NCBI GenBank assembly: GCA_003132025.1
Contig: PKWJ01000037.1
Span: 57,956 to 121,955, forward strand
Source of the DNA: Gammaproteobacteria bacterium
GTDB lineage: Bacteria > Pseudomonadota > Gammaproteobacteria > Steroidobacterales > Steroidobacteraceae
Length of the DNA stretch: 64,000 nucleotides
Direction: 5' to 3'
Positions within the stretch are counted from its first letter, which is position 1. Each line of letters starts with the position of its first letter. Below the pieces are notes generated by a model, which saw nothing but the letters and a program-made list of their open reading frames with translations, was not told the origin of the DNA and made no database searches. Shown here piece by piece: positions 15,610 through 24,938 of this stretch. The translations under genes were made by a program, and so were the position numbers.

Positions 15610-17889
15610 TCAGTGCCCGGATGGCTGACGAGCTGCCGGCGGAATGAGTCCGGGCTGCGTCGGTTCGCCGGGCGCAGCCGATGACATGAGCTTCAGCTCG
15701 CTCGCGTGTTGCTCGCGCCGATGCAGCGTGTCCAGGTAGCGCTCATTCAGGGTTCGAAATACCGGCGGCGCCCCACCATCCTTGGCCAGTATCGCCGCGC
15801 TCTGGGTGAGCAGGGGCTCCGCCTCGGCATAGCGGCCAAGGCCGGTGAGCGCCGCCCCCTGCGCGCTCATCGCGACTGCGCTGCGCCAATGGGTGGCAGA
15901 CAGCGCCGCCGTATAGACGTCCCTCGCGCCGCGCGCCGACTCCAGCGCCTCCGGATAGTGGTGCTGGGCAACCTGCAGCGTGGCGAGCACGACTTCACTC
16001 GAGGCGACGCTCGGATTACCGTCGCCAAGCAGCCGTCGGCGCATCGCCAGCGCCTGCTGGATGTCGCGATCGGCTTCGCCGTACTCACCCGACATGGTCA
16101 GCCAGAACCCAATCTGGTTCAACACGAAGGCGACCGTCGGGTGGTCCTGCGGAAACACCTTACGGTAGATCGCCAGCGACTCGCGCTGGGTGGCCAGCGC
16201 CTGGCGCGTATCGCCGCGGTCGTATTGCAGTGACGCGAGATTATGCAGGGCATTCGCGACTTCCGGATGCGTATCGCCGAGCAGCGCGCGCCACATGACG
16301 AGCGCCTGCTGGTAGAGCGGCTCGGCGCCTGCGAGATCGCCCTTATCCTGCATAGCCGATGCCAGGTTTTCAAGCGCGTTCGCTATCTCCGGGTGCTTAT
16401 CGCCGTACAGACGCCGCTTCATTGCCATCGATTCGAGGTAGAACTTCTCGGACTCGCCGTAGTCACCCATCAGCTGGTGCAGCAGTGCGAGATTATTTAT
16501 CGCCTCGGCAAGGTCGGGGTGTGGCTCATTGCCGCGCAATGCTCGTTGCATGGCGACCGCGCTCTGCATCAGCGGCAGGGCGGCCTTCAGGTCGCCGCCG
16601 TCGGCAACGGCCTGCGCCAGTTCCTTGAGCGTTCGGGCGACATCCGGGTTTACGGCCCCATACAAGGCCTGCTGGCGTGCCAGCGCCTCGCGCAAGGTTT
16701 TCTGGGCATCCACGTATCGTCCCTGCCGTGCAAGAAGCACACCGTAACCGTACAGCGAGCTGGCGAGCTGCGCCCGCGCCGCCCGGTCCTTCGGTCGTGA
16801 CGACTCGAGACGGATCGCCTCGCGGTAAACCGGTTCGGCGGCGTCGAACTGCGCCTGGCGGGTCAACACCACCCCGAGATGCCGCAACGAATCAGACAGC
16901 AGCAAAGGATCATCCCCGATCTGGCTACGCCGTGTCGCCACGGCCCGGTCGAGCAGTGGCCGCGCCTGGCCGTACAGGCCCAACCCCATGTACACGGTGC
17001 CCAGGGTATCCATCAGCGTAGCCTGGATCTTCGGCTGCTGGGCGAGATCAACATCGACGCGCGCCGCTCCTTTGTCCAACATCTCGCGCGCCGTTACAGT
17101 GTTGCCGCGCGCCTCGCTTGGGTCCGAGATCTTGAATAGATCAACCATGAACTTCGTAGTCTGCTTGGCCGTCTCGGCCTCCGCTTCCGCCCGCACCGTC
17201 TGTCTCCGGGCGGCCGCCCGTTGTATCAGGGCGTAACCGGCCAGGCCGCTCGTCACCACCATGCCCGCGATTGCCCCACAGGCAAGGGCGAACAGACGGC
17301 GGTTGCGCCGCTGGGCCTCGCGGCGCCGAAGCGCGTCGTAGCCAACGCCGAGCACCCCGGCGATCACCTTCAGCTTTGCCGCCTGCCTGCCATCCTTGCC
17401 CGGACGTGCGTCGGCGGCGATCGGCTCGGTGCGGGCGTCGCTCAGTAGCCCATCCGCGCCGAGCCGAAAGCGCAGCGCCGGGGGGAAACATTCTTCGTCG
17501 CCCCTTCCTGGCTGGTCGGTGGCGTTGGGCTCACCGCCGACGATGAGACAGAAGATCCGGTCCTCGCGGCCAAGCCGCTTGAAGGCAATGACCTCCTCGT
17601 TCACCCAACGCGATTTGGCGGCCTGCGGCGAGCAGATCACGATCTGGCACGCAGACTGCTGCAGCGCCGCGTTGATGACCGTGCCCAGATCAGTTGCGCT
17701 CGCCAGCTCCTCGCGATCCCGGAATATCGGTGTCAGGCGCTTGGGAACGGGGCCGCGGACGGTGGTGGTGCCAACCAGTATTTTCGGCGGCCGATACGAT
17801 TCGAGGCTCTTGTGCAGCCACCCCGCCCACTTCGCGTCACGGTGGCTATAGCTGAGAAATGCCCGATATTTTGGCTGATCCACGCTCAC
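15610..17889 (-). CDS. TIR domain - TM - TPR repeat protein
   Basis: 759 residues. The N-terminal TIR domain (about 7-125) has the FLSYSHRDAKWAGWLHKSLE opening, PIFRDREELASATDLG and SRWVNEEVIAF. Trp95 and Glu99 match the WxxxE catalytic-glutamate arrangement of NAD-cleaving TIRs such as SARM1. A membrane helix follows (about 199-222), then a Lys/Glu-rich linker. From about 285 onward there are ten or so kinesin-light-chain-type TPRs (e.g. EAINNLALLHQLMGDYGESEKFY, EIANALENLASAMQDKGDLAGAEPLY). Such proteins are common and mostly uncharacterised. It may sense something through its TPRs and act on NAD. It diverges from the hydrolase pseudogene at 18016. Confidence 0.85.
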   Translation of the reverse strand: MSVDQPKYRAFLSYSHRDAKWAGWLHKSLESYRPPKILVGTTTVRGPVPKRLTPIFRDREELASATDLGTVINAALQQSACQIVICSPQAAKSRWVNEEVIAFKRLGREDRIFCLIVGGEPNATDQPGRGDEECFPPALRFRLGADGLLSDARTEPIAADARPGKDGRQAAKLKVIAGVLGVGYDALRRREAQRRNRRLFALACGAIAGMVVTSGLAGYALIQRAAARRQTVRAEAEAETAKQTTKFMVDLFKISDPSEARGNTVTAREMLDKGAARVDVDLAQQPKIQATLMDTLGTVYMGLGLYGQARPLLDRAVATRRSQIGDDPLLLSDSLRHLGVVLTRQAQFDAAEPVYREAIRLESSRPKDRAARAQLASSLYGYGVLLARQGRYVDAQKTLREALARQQALYGAVNPDVARTLKELAQAVADGGDLKAALPLMQSAVAMQRALRGNEPHPDLAEAINNLALLHQLMGDYGESEKFYLESMAMKRRLYGDKHPEIANALENLASAMQDKGDLAGAEPLYQQALVMWRALLGDTHPEVANALHNLASLQYDRGDTRQALATQRESLAIYRKVFPQDHPTVAFVLNQIGFWLTMSGEYGEADRDIQQALAMRRRLLGDGNPSVASSEVVLATLQVAQHHYPEALESARGARDVYTAALSATHWRSAVAMSAQGAALTGLGRYAEAEPLLTQSAAILAKDGGAPPVFRTLNERYLDTLHRREQHASELKLMSSAAPGEPTQPGLIPPAARQPSGH

Positions 17890-18015
17890 CTGTCCCTGAG
17901 CGCCGATCAGCCTGTCTTTTGCAGATCGTGGCTGGCCGCGGCTCGCTTGACGTTAAATGTAGTCCCAACGGGGTGACAGGTCCAAGTTTCGACAATTGGA
18001 GCAATATCGGGGTCG

Positions 18016-18910
18016 ATGCGCGCCCTACTTACGGTGAAGCAATGGAGGATGCGCCGGCCGGGCTGGCTAACCTGCGTCTACGGGGGCTTGCTCGCGGCCG
18101 TGGTCGCCTTCGGTGGCGCGCTCCTCTATCTGAAGCTGCACGAAAGCGAACTTGTTTTTCGCACCGCCCTGAGTCATCAGCGCGCGACGGGCCAGCTGCC
18201 GCCGGATGCTGAACGTCTGGTGATCCGCGAAGCCGGCGGATCACAGCTCGCGGCCGTGATTCTGCGGCCGGAACCGCCCATGATTCAGGCTACTGGGTGC
18301 TGCATCTTCACGGAAACGCAGATTCGGCGTTCTCATCCGAGCAGCTCGGGCACTGCGAGAGCCTCAAGCAGCTGGGCTTCAGCGTATTGAGTTTTGACTA
18401 CCGCGGATTCGGGCTGAGTGCGGGGTCGCATCCGAAGCGCATATGGACCAGGACGCCGAGGCGGCTCTTGCCGAACTGATCAAACGCCGCGTTTCACCGA
18501 CTCACATCATCATTTGGGGCCATTCGCTCGGTTCAGGGCCGGCGGTCCTCCTGGCCAGCGAACATCCAGTCGCCGCGCTGGTGCTGTTCGGCGCGTTCAC
18601 CTCGATTCCCGACGCGGCCCAGGACACCTACCCGTATCTTCCGGTCAAGTGGATCGCAAGCATTCGCTTTTCATCGATCGGCCTGATACCCAGGGTTCAT
18701 GTGCCGGTCCTCATCGCGCACAGCGCCACCGACACAGTGATACCGCTGCGTCATGCCCAGCGGCTGTACGCCGCAGCGAATGAACCCAAGCGTTTGCTGG
18801 TGCTGCGTGGAGCGTGCTCCGACGGTTTCGGCGGCCACGTCGCAGCGTTATACGATCACGGCGAGCTGCTCATGCCTGCCCTATGGGCGCTCGTAGGGGT
18901 CGGCAAGTGA
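18016..18910 (+). pseudogene. Alpha/beta hydrolase (ABHD13/BEM46-like) broken by two frameshifts
   Basis: The protein can be followed through three frames. Frame one holds residues from 18016 with an N-terminal membrane helix (GGLLAAVVAFGGALLYLKL) up to about 18280. Frame two gives YWVLHLHGNADS (oxyanion motif) and LSFDYRGFGLSAG to about 18430. Frame three, from about 18431, gives the nucleophile elbow GHSLGSGPA, the acid in HSATDTVIP and a late histidine in FGGHVA. The order and spacing match a normal membrane-anchored hydrolase of about 295 residues. Either two indels have inactivated the gene or the sequence has two base-call errors; the motifs themselves are intact. Confidence 0.8.
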
Positions 18911-19016
18911 GCCATTCATGACGATTTGATGAATTATCACTCCAGCCGCTTTGCAATTCTGTCCGATCGATTAACCTGCCGATCGACTTTCAGTCGCCTC
19001 GAACGAGGTTGCAACC

Positions 19017-21503
19017 ATGTCGCAAAGCGTTGATCAAGGTACCGGCTTAGATCCAGCAATGGGCCGCCGGCTGGAACGGCTGGGGCTGGCCGGCCACGAA
19101 CACGAGTGGACTGACCGCTACGTTCTGTGCAACCACCTGCTCACTCCATCGTCGGCGGGGCCGAGACAGAAGTTCGAGGCCACCAGCCGGTTCATCCGCG
19201 ATCTGGTAGCTCATCGATGGGCAAAGACGCAGCAGGCGCGCGAGAAGACCAACCCCAAGCGCATCCACTACCTGTCGATGGAATTCCTGCTGGGTCGGAC
19301 GCTGCGCAACAACATGATGAACCTGGCGGCCGAACCGATCGTGCGACGCGCCATGGAGCAGGAAGGCTGGAACCTGGAGCAGCTGATTGAAGAAGAACCG
19401 GATGCGGGGCTGGGTAACGGCGGCCTCGGCCGCCTCGCCGCCTGCTTCATCGACTCCCTCGCCACGCTGCAGTATCCGGCCATCGGCTACGGTCTGCGCT
19501 ATGAGTACGGCATCTTTCGGCAAACGATTCGTGACGGCTGGCAGCGCGAGCAACCTGACAACTGGCTGCGCAATACCGATCCATGGGAGGTGGTGCGCCC
19601 AAGCCGGGCGTACGTGGTGCCTCTGAACGCCCGATTTGACCTGTTGGGGTCGGCTCTGAGCATCACGCGTAATCGCCCTTCCAATCTGGTCGGCATCGCC
19701 TTCGACCGGCCGGTGGTTGGTTACGGCGCCCTGTGCATCAATACCCTGCGGCTGTGGGCGGCGGCAGCTCCCGACTCGTTCGATTTCGCCGAGTTCTCCC
19801 AAGGCGACTTCGCAGGCGCCGTCATTCAAAACGTGGCGGCGGAATCGCTCACACGCGTACTGTATCCGGACGACTCGACCGAGGCCGGCCGGGCGCTACG
19901 GTTCCTGCAGCAATACTTCATGGTGAGCTGTTCGCTGCAGGACATCATCACGCGCTTTCGCAGGACCAACGCCGACTGGTCTGCGCTGCCGGACCGGGTG
20001 GCCATTCAGCTTAACGACACGCACCCGGCCCTGTCCGTTGCCGAATTAATGCGTATTCTTCTGGATCAGGCCTTACTGTCCTGGGATCAGGCCTGGGACA
20101 TCACGTTGCGCACGTTGGCGTACACCAACCACACGCTGCTTCCCGAGGCCTTGGAGCGCTGGCCAGTGGAGCTGTTCGAAGTGCTGATACCGCGGCACCT
20201 GGAACTCATATACGAAATCAATCGCCGCTTTCTCGACGACGTTCGCCGCTTATATCCGGGAGGCCAGAACCGTGTGCAGCGCATGAGCCTGATCGAAGAA
20301 GGGCCGGTGCGAAAAGTCCGCATGGCGCATCTGGCGGTGGTCGGCTCGCACAGCACCAACGGCGTGGCCGCAATTCACTCCGAGCTGCTTCGGACCCGGG
20401 TCCTGAGCGAGTTCGCCGAGATGTTCCCGTCTCGTTTCAACAATAAAACCAACGGGGTAACCCCCAGGCGGTGGCTGCAGCAGGCCAACCCGTTCCTGTC
20501 CCGGCTGATCACCCGCGAGATTGGTGATGAATGGGTCGGCGACCTCGCGCAACTTCGCAAACTGCTGCCGCTGGCCGACGATAGTGGCTTTCGCGAGCAA
20601 TTTCGCGTCGCGAAACGCTGCGCCAAGGCCGCATTCGCAACCTGGCTCAAGGCTACTTCGGGACAAGTTATCGATCCCGACTCGATTTTTGACAGCCAGA
20701 TTAAACGCATCCACAAATACAAGCGCCAGCTTCTCAACGTCCTTCATATCATTATTTTGTACAACCGGCTTCGGCTAGACCCCAGACAGGAGCTGACGCC
20801 CCACACTTTCTTCTTCGCGGGCAAGGCGGCCCCGGCCTACCAGTTGGCCAAACTGATCGTCAAGCTGATCAATAACGTCGCCGCCACGATCAACACGGAT
20901 CCGGTGGTACGGGGTCGGCTCAAGGTCCTGTTCCTGCCTGAGTACAACGTGAGCATGGCCGAGCGACTGATTCCCGCAAGTGATGTCTCGGAACAGATCT
21001 CGACCGCCGGCTTCGAAGCCAGCGGCACCGGCAACATGAAATTCATGATGAACGGCGCGCTGACCATTGGCACCCGCGATGGGGCCACCATCGAAATGGC
21101 CCAGGAAGCCGGCGAGGAGAACTTCTTCCTGTTCGGGCTGACAGCCGAACAAGTGGCCGATAGCGCCGGCTGGTATGACCCGCGCTGGCACTACAACAAT
21201 GAACCCGAAACGCGCGCGGCGCTGGATCTGATCTTCAGTGATTATTTCAGCGGGCACGAACCGGGTCTATTCAGCCCGATCCGGGACACCTTGTCGACCT
21301 ACGGCGATCGCTTTCGGCATCTCGCGGACCTGACCGATTACGGGCGTGCCCACCGGGAGCTCGCCGCGCTCTATGCCAACCCAGAGGCCTGGGCAAGGAC
21401 GGCAATTATCAACGTCGCCTGCTCCGGGAAATTCTCCAGCGATCGAACGATCACCGAGTACGCGAACGAGATCTGGAATTTGAAGCCGTCTCCGGTGCAG
21501 TAG
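19017..21503 (+). CDS. glgP: Glycogen/maltodextrin (alpha-glucan) phosphorylase
   Basis: 828 residues, normal for GT35 phosphorylases. It releases glucose-1-phosphate from alpha-1,4-glucans using pyridoxal phosphate. Visible motifs: KRIHYLSMEFLLGRTLRNN, DAGLGNGGLGRLAACFIDS, RYEYGIFRQ, NDTHPALSVAELMR, NKTNGVTPRRW and the PLP-lysine segment EASGTGNMKFMMNGALTIGT. A GAGG site lies before the ATG. The ppk2 gene follows after 52 bp in the same direction, so a storage-polymer operon (glycogen and polyphosphate) is plausible. No other glycogen genes are present in the window. Confidence 0.97.
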   Translation: MSQSVDQGTGLDPAMGRRLERLGLAGHEHEWTDRYVLCNHLLTPSSAGPRQKFEATSRFIRDLVAHRWAKTQQAREKTNPKRIHYLSMEFLLGRTLRNNMMNLAAEPIVRRAMEQEGWNLEQLIEEEPDAGLGNGGLGRLAACFIDSLATLQYPAIGYGLRYEYGIFRQTIRDGWQREQPDNWLRNTDPWEVVRPSRAYVVPLNARFDLLGSALSITRNRPSNLVGIAFDRPVVGYGALCINTLRLWAAAAPDSFDFAEFSQGDFAGAVIQNVAAESLTRVLYPDDSTEAGRALRFLQQYFMVSCSLQDIITRFRRTNADWSALPDRVAIQLNDTHPALSVAELMRILLDQALLSWDQAWDITLRTLAYTNHTLLPEALERWPVELFEVLIPRHLELIYEINRRFLDDVRRLYPGGQNRVQRMSLIEEGPVRKVRMAHLAVVGSHSTNGVAAIHSELLRTRVLSEFAEMFPSRFNNKTNGVTPRRWLQQANPFLSRLITREIGDEWVGDLAQLRKLLPLADDSGFREQFRVAKRCAKAAFATWLKATSGQVIDPDSIFDSQIKRIHKYKRQLLNVLHIIILYNRLRLDPRQELTPHTFFFAGKAAPAYQLAKLIVKLINNVAATINTDPVVRGRLKVLFLPEYNVSMAERLIPASDVSEQISTAGFEASGTGNMKFMMNGALTIGTRDGATIEMAQEAGEENFFLFGLTAEQVADSAGWYDPRWHYNNEPETRAALDLIFSDYFSGHEPGLFSPIRDTLSTYGDRFRHLADLTDYGRAHRELAALYANPEAWARTAIINVACSGKFSSDRTITEYANEIWNLKPSPVQ

Positions 21504-21555
21504 CCCCAGCTCCGTCGAATGACGCCATGATTAACCACGCACTTGAGAGCTGTCT

Positions 21556-22479
21556 ATGACGTCCATGCCATCGATCAACGGTGAAGACCTGGTCCGCCGC
21601 ATCAGCCGTGATCTTGCCGATAGCTACGATGAAGAGTTGGAGATGGAGATCGAGGATCGCCACCTGCGGGGCGACATCGACTCCGGCGCAGAAACCGACG
21701 CCGACAGGCGCGATCGGCAACGCTACTTCAGCGAACTTTTCCGGTTGCAGGCGGAGCTTGTCAAGCTGCAGGACTGGGTGGTTGAGGCTCGCGAAAAAGT
21801 CGTGATCCTGTTCGAAGGGCGTGACGCGGCCGGCAAGGGGAGCGCCATCAAGCGCGTCACGCAGCGTCTGAATCCGCGCGTGTGCCGGGTAGTGGCACTA
21901 CCGGCTCCCAACGACCGCGAACGCACACAATGGTACTTTCAAAGGTACGTACCGCACCTTCCGGCAGCCGGTGAAATTGTCTTGTTCGACCGCAGTTGGT
22001 ACAACCGCGCCGGGGTCGAGCGCGTGATGGGCTTCTGCACGCCCGAGGAATACGAGGAGTTCTACCGATCAGTGCCGGAATTCGAACGTATGCTGGTGCG
22101 CTCCGGTCTGCGCTTGCTCAAGTACTGGTTCTCGATCACGGACGAGGAGCAGCATATCCGTTTCCTCGGCCGCATCCACGATCCCTTGAAGCAATGGAAA
22201 CTCAGTCCAATGGATCTGGAATCGCGGCGTCGGTGGGAGGAATACACCAAGGCCAAGGAAGTCATGCTGGAGCGGACGCACATGCCTGAAGCACGCTGGT
22301 GGGTAGTCCACGCGGTCGACAAGAAACGCGCGAGACTGAACTTCATTGACCACCTGCTGAAACAGTTTCCGTACCACGAAGTGCTGAAGCCCGAGGTCGT
22401 ACTGCCCGACCGGATACATCATGAGCACTACTCGCGGCAGGCGGTTCCTGCCGACATGCTGGTGCCGGAGATCTACTGA
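21556..22479 (+). CDS. ppk2: Polyphosphate kinase 2 (PPK2 class I-like)
   Basis: 307 residues, typical of single-domain PPK2. It transfers phosphate between polyphosphate and nucleoside diphosphates. The P-loop is FEGRDAAGKGSAIKRV (about residue 90); the lid-region DRSWYNRAGVERVMGF and SITDEEQHIRF, KQWKLSPMD and WEEYTKAKEVMLERT follow in family order. An acidic N-terminal stretch (about 1-60) precedes the core. It lies 52 bp after glgP and ends 42 bp before the convergent phosphodiesterase gene. Confidence 0.93.
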   Translation: MTSMPSINGEDLVRRISRDLADSYDEELEMEIEDRHLRGDIDSGAETDADRRDRQRYFSELFRLQAELVKLQDWVVEAREKVVILFEGRDAAGKGSAIKRVTQRLNPRVCRVVALPAPNDRERTQWYFQRYVPHLPAAGEIVLFDRSWYNRAGVERVMGFCTPEEYEEFYRSVPEFERMLVRSGLRLLKYWFSITDEEQHIRFLGRIHDPLKQWKLSPMDLESRRRWEEYTKAKEVMLERTHMPEARWWVVHAVDKKRARLNFIDHLLKQFPYHEVLKPEVVLPDRIHHEHYSRQAVPADMLVPEIY

Positions 22480-22521
22480 CCGGCGGCACAGCTACCGGGC
22501 CGGCGGGCGGCGCGCGAGACG

Positions 22522-24225
22522 CTACCAACCAGACAGTTGGGAAATCACCTCGGGCAATACCGCCGTTCCTTCTTCCCGAACCGCGTCCAGCGCCGCCGGA
22601 TTCAGACCCAGGGCCTTGACGATCGTCGGCGCGACCTGCGTGGTCGTCGTCGTAGCCGAGACAGTGGACGCCTTGAAGTGCGGGTTTGTCACCAGCATCA
22701 TCACATTGGTGTCGTCATGCGCGAATCCGCCGTGATCTTCGATCATGGTGGTACTGCCGGAATAGGTCACGCCCACGATCGGCGTCACGATGATGTCGGG
22801 CGTGCGCGGATCCTGCCCCGGATCGAGCCCGCCCACGTTGTAGTTCAGCCATAGCGTGGGGCCGTAGTAGATCTGCCCGAGCCCAATCGCCGCGGCATTG
22901 CTCTCGAGCAGTGCCACCGCCGCCGTCACGCTCGCACCGGGGTTTAGCCAGAGCACCGACACATCATCCTCGGTCGCGCCGATTCCGGTCGTGTTAAGCG
23001 GTGACTCGGAGAACGGGATGGCACTGCCGAGTAGCGTTGCAGGTGTGTTAGTGCCATCGGCCACATACGAACTCGGGTCGATCGGTGAAGCTCCATGCTT
23101 GGCCGTGATGATCAGCAGGGTATCCTCGTAAATGCCAGCCGTTTTCAACCCACCCACGATGTCGCCGATCGAGGCATCCACGAACTCGATCTCCTGCAGC
23201 AATCGCAAGCTCGGCAGAGCGGTCGCATTTTGATAACCGCCGTTGCCCACGCCCGCCTCGGCCACGCTTTGCCCGATGTACACGGCTTGAAAATTCATGC
23301 CGAAGAGCGCCGGGATTACGGCCGGAGCCCCGCGGTGCGTCTTACCGGCAATCTGATTCAGCAGAGCCTTAACTTTCAACGCGTCGTAACACTGAATGTT
23401 TGCAAAGCTGCTATTCCACGCCCCACCGCTGGCATCGCGAACCGTGGCGCAAGAAACGCCCTGCGAGGTGGTCACGCCGGGCAGTGGCACCGCGTTCGAA
23501 CTTACCTCCGGCGAATAGAAATCATCCAGGCCTTTGCCGCCGGGCCCACCCGCCATCGAATACGACGGGTGCTTATCGATCCAGCCTGTGTAGCCGCCCG
23601 CCTCGTGCACCACGCCGAAAATTGTGTTCGTCCGGATAAAATCCCACGGATACACCGGCGCGCAACCCTGTTGCGGATCGCGCACCAGTTTCGTCGGGTC
23701 GATCGAGGCGACGCCGCCCTCGGTAACCGCAGCTCCGCGAGCACCGCCGTTCAATTGGGTATCGTCGATGTCGATGCCCTGATCGTAGTCGGTCGTCGTT
23801 CCCTTTGGTATTCCGTAGGGCGCGCACGAGCCTCCGGCAAGACCCGTTCCTGTGGTAGCCGCGGGCGCATCGAGCGATCTGTCGAACGCTACGTCGTAAT
23901 ACAGGCCGGTTGACTTCGGCGTACCGCCGGAAACGATTGCCGCCAGCCCAGGGAAGGAATCCGACGGCTTCGAGGAAACCGCGCCGACGTAGTTGAGTCC
24001 GCGCTCGCTCAAAGCCTGCATGTTCGGGCAGTAAGGCTCGCCGTTGTTCACACCCGCAATCCCATGTGAGCAGTTGTAGAAATCCACAGCGTGCATGCCG
24101 TCGATGCTCAACAGCAGCACGTGCTTGATATTCCCGCTACCGACCTGGCCCGCCGCGGCGCAGGTCAAGGACACAAATGTTGCCCCTATTGCAACTCCAA
24201 GCCGGATCAGCCGCTTTGCCTTCAT
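22522..24225 (-). CDS. Secreted alkaline-phosphatase-superfamily phosphodiesterase
   Basis: 567 residues. A signal peptide ends at TCAAAG (about residue 25). The type I phosphodiesterase/nucleotide pyrophosphatase fold (PF01663) is seen in HVLLLSIDGMHAVDF (first metal Asp), SKPSDSFPGLAAIVSGG (nucleophile Ser/Thr region), VDASIGDIVGGLKTAGIYEDTLLIITAKHG (metal His) and MIEDHGGFAHDDTNVMMLV (the conserved DHGG and D-D). The enzyme is predicted to be periplasmic or extracellular and to hydrolyse phosphodiester or pyrophosphate bonds. The natural substrate is unknown. The gene stands alone. Confidence 0.85.
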   Translation of the reverse strand: MKAKRLIRLGVAIGATFVSLTCAAAGQVGSGNIKHVLLLSIDGMHAVDFYNCSHGIAGVNNGEPYCPNMQALSERGLNYVGAVSSKPSDSFPGLAAIVSGGTPKSTGLYYDVAFDRSLDAPAATTGTGLAGGSCAPYGIPKGTTTDYDQGIDIDDTQLNGGARGAAVTEGGVASIDPTKLVRDPQQGCAPVYPWDFIRTNTIFGVVHEAGGYTGWIDKHPSYSMAGGPGGKGLDDFYSPEVSSNAVPLPGVTTSQGVSCATVRDASGGAWNSSFANIQCYDALKVKALLNQIAGKTHRGAPAVIPALFGMNFQAVYIGQSVAEAGVGNGGYQNATALPSLRLLQEIEFVDASIGDIVGGLKTAGIYEDTLLIITAKHGASPIDPSSYVADGTNTPATLLGSAIPFSESPLNTTGIGATEDDVSVLWLNPGASVTAAVALLESNAAAIGLGQIYYGPTLWLNYNVGGLDPGQDPRTPDIIVTPIVGVTYSGSTTMIEDHGGFAHDDTNVMMLVTNPHFKASTVSATTTTTQVAPTIVKALGLNPAALDAVREEGTAVLPEVISQLSGW

Positions 24226-24371
24226 GTGGATTCTCCCCTGTTTGGCGGGAGCTTAGCTGTGATTGTTTACGTCCTGATGAACGTGGTCGTATTGCCAGTC
24301 TCTCCCGGAATGACATACGTTCGCTGAAGTGGCACGCTCCCTTGGGCTGAAATCCGGCTGGGGTAATTCCA

Positions 24372-24893
24372 TTGACGCAAACGAAATCTCCGCGACGGGT
24401 CGTGACCGGCCATGATGAGAGCGGCACCTCGATTGTTCTCTCGGATGGCCCGCCCCCGCAGCATCATCCGATGCAGGGACCGGCGATCGGGGCGAGCTTC
24501 TTCGAGATATGGAACGCCGCCAGATCCGTCCCGTTGCTGGCCGCAGCGGAAGCACGCGAACCAAACGAGCGTGAATTCACCATAATGCCGGCTACAGGCC
24601 ATCTATTGCGCATCATCGAGATCTATCCCCCGCAGCAAGGCGGCAAGCGCACGGTGATGCACCGTACGCAGACGCTCGACTATGTCGTGGTGATCGAAGG
24701 CGAAGCCGTTCTGATACTCGATGACACCGAAGTGGTGCTGAGTCAGGGCGATGTGGTGGTCCAGCGCGGCACAGATCACGCCTGGGAGAACCGTTCCGAT
24801 CAGGTCGCGCGCATGGCATTCTTCCACATCGCTGCAGAGTTCAGCGTGGAATTACTGGCGAAGTTGCCGAAGCCACTCGAACTGATGCGCTGA
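24372..24893 (+). CDS. Cupin domain protein
   Basis: 173 residues from a TTG at 24372-24374, with a GGGG stretch about 8 bases upstream; an ATG further in would remove family-like sequence. The core has cupin motif 1 (MHRTQTLDYVVVIEGEAVLILD) and motif 2 (LSQGDVVVQRGTDHAWENRS), ending in AFFHIAAEF. The histidines and glutamate could bind a metal. Cupins with this layout act as small dioxygenase-like or sensor proteins; the substrate is not inferable. It diverges from the phosphodiesterase gene across 146 bp. Confidence 0.8.
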   Translation: MTQTKSPRRVVTGHDESGTSIVLSDGPPPQHHPMQGPAIGASFFEIWNAARSVPLLAAAEAREPNEREFTIMPATGHLLRIIEIYPPQQGGKRTVMHRTQTLDYVVVIEGEAVLILDDTEVVLSQGDVVVQRGTDHAWENRSDQVARMAFFHIAAEFSVELLAKLPKPLELMR

Positions 24894-24938
24894 CGCCAAG
24901 CCCGCCGATCGAACCGGAATCGTCCGCGGCGGGTGACG

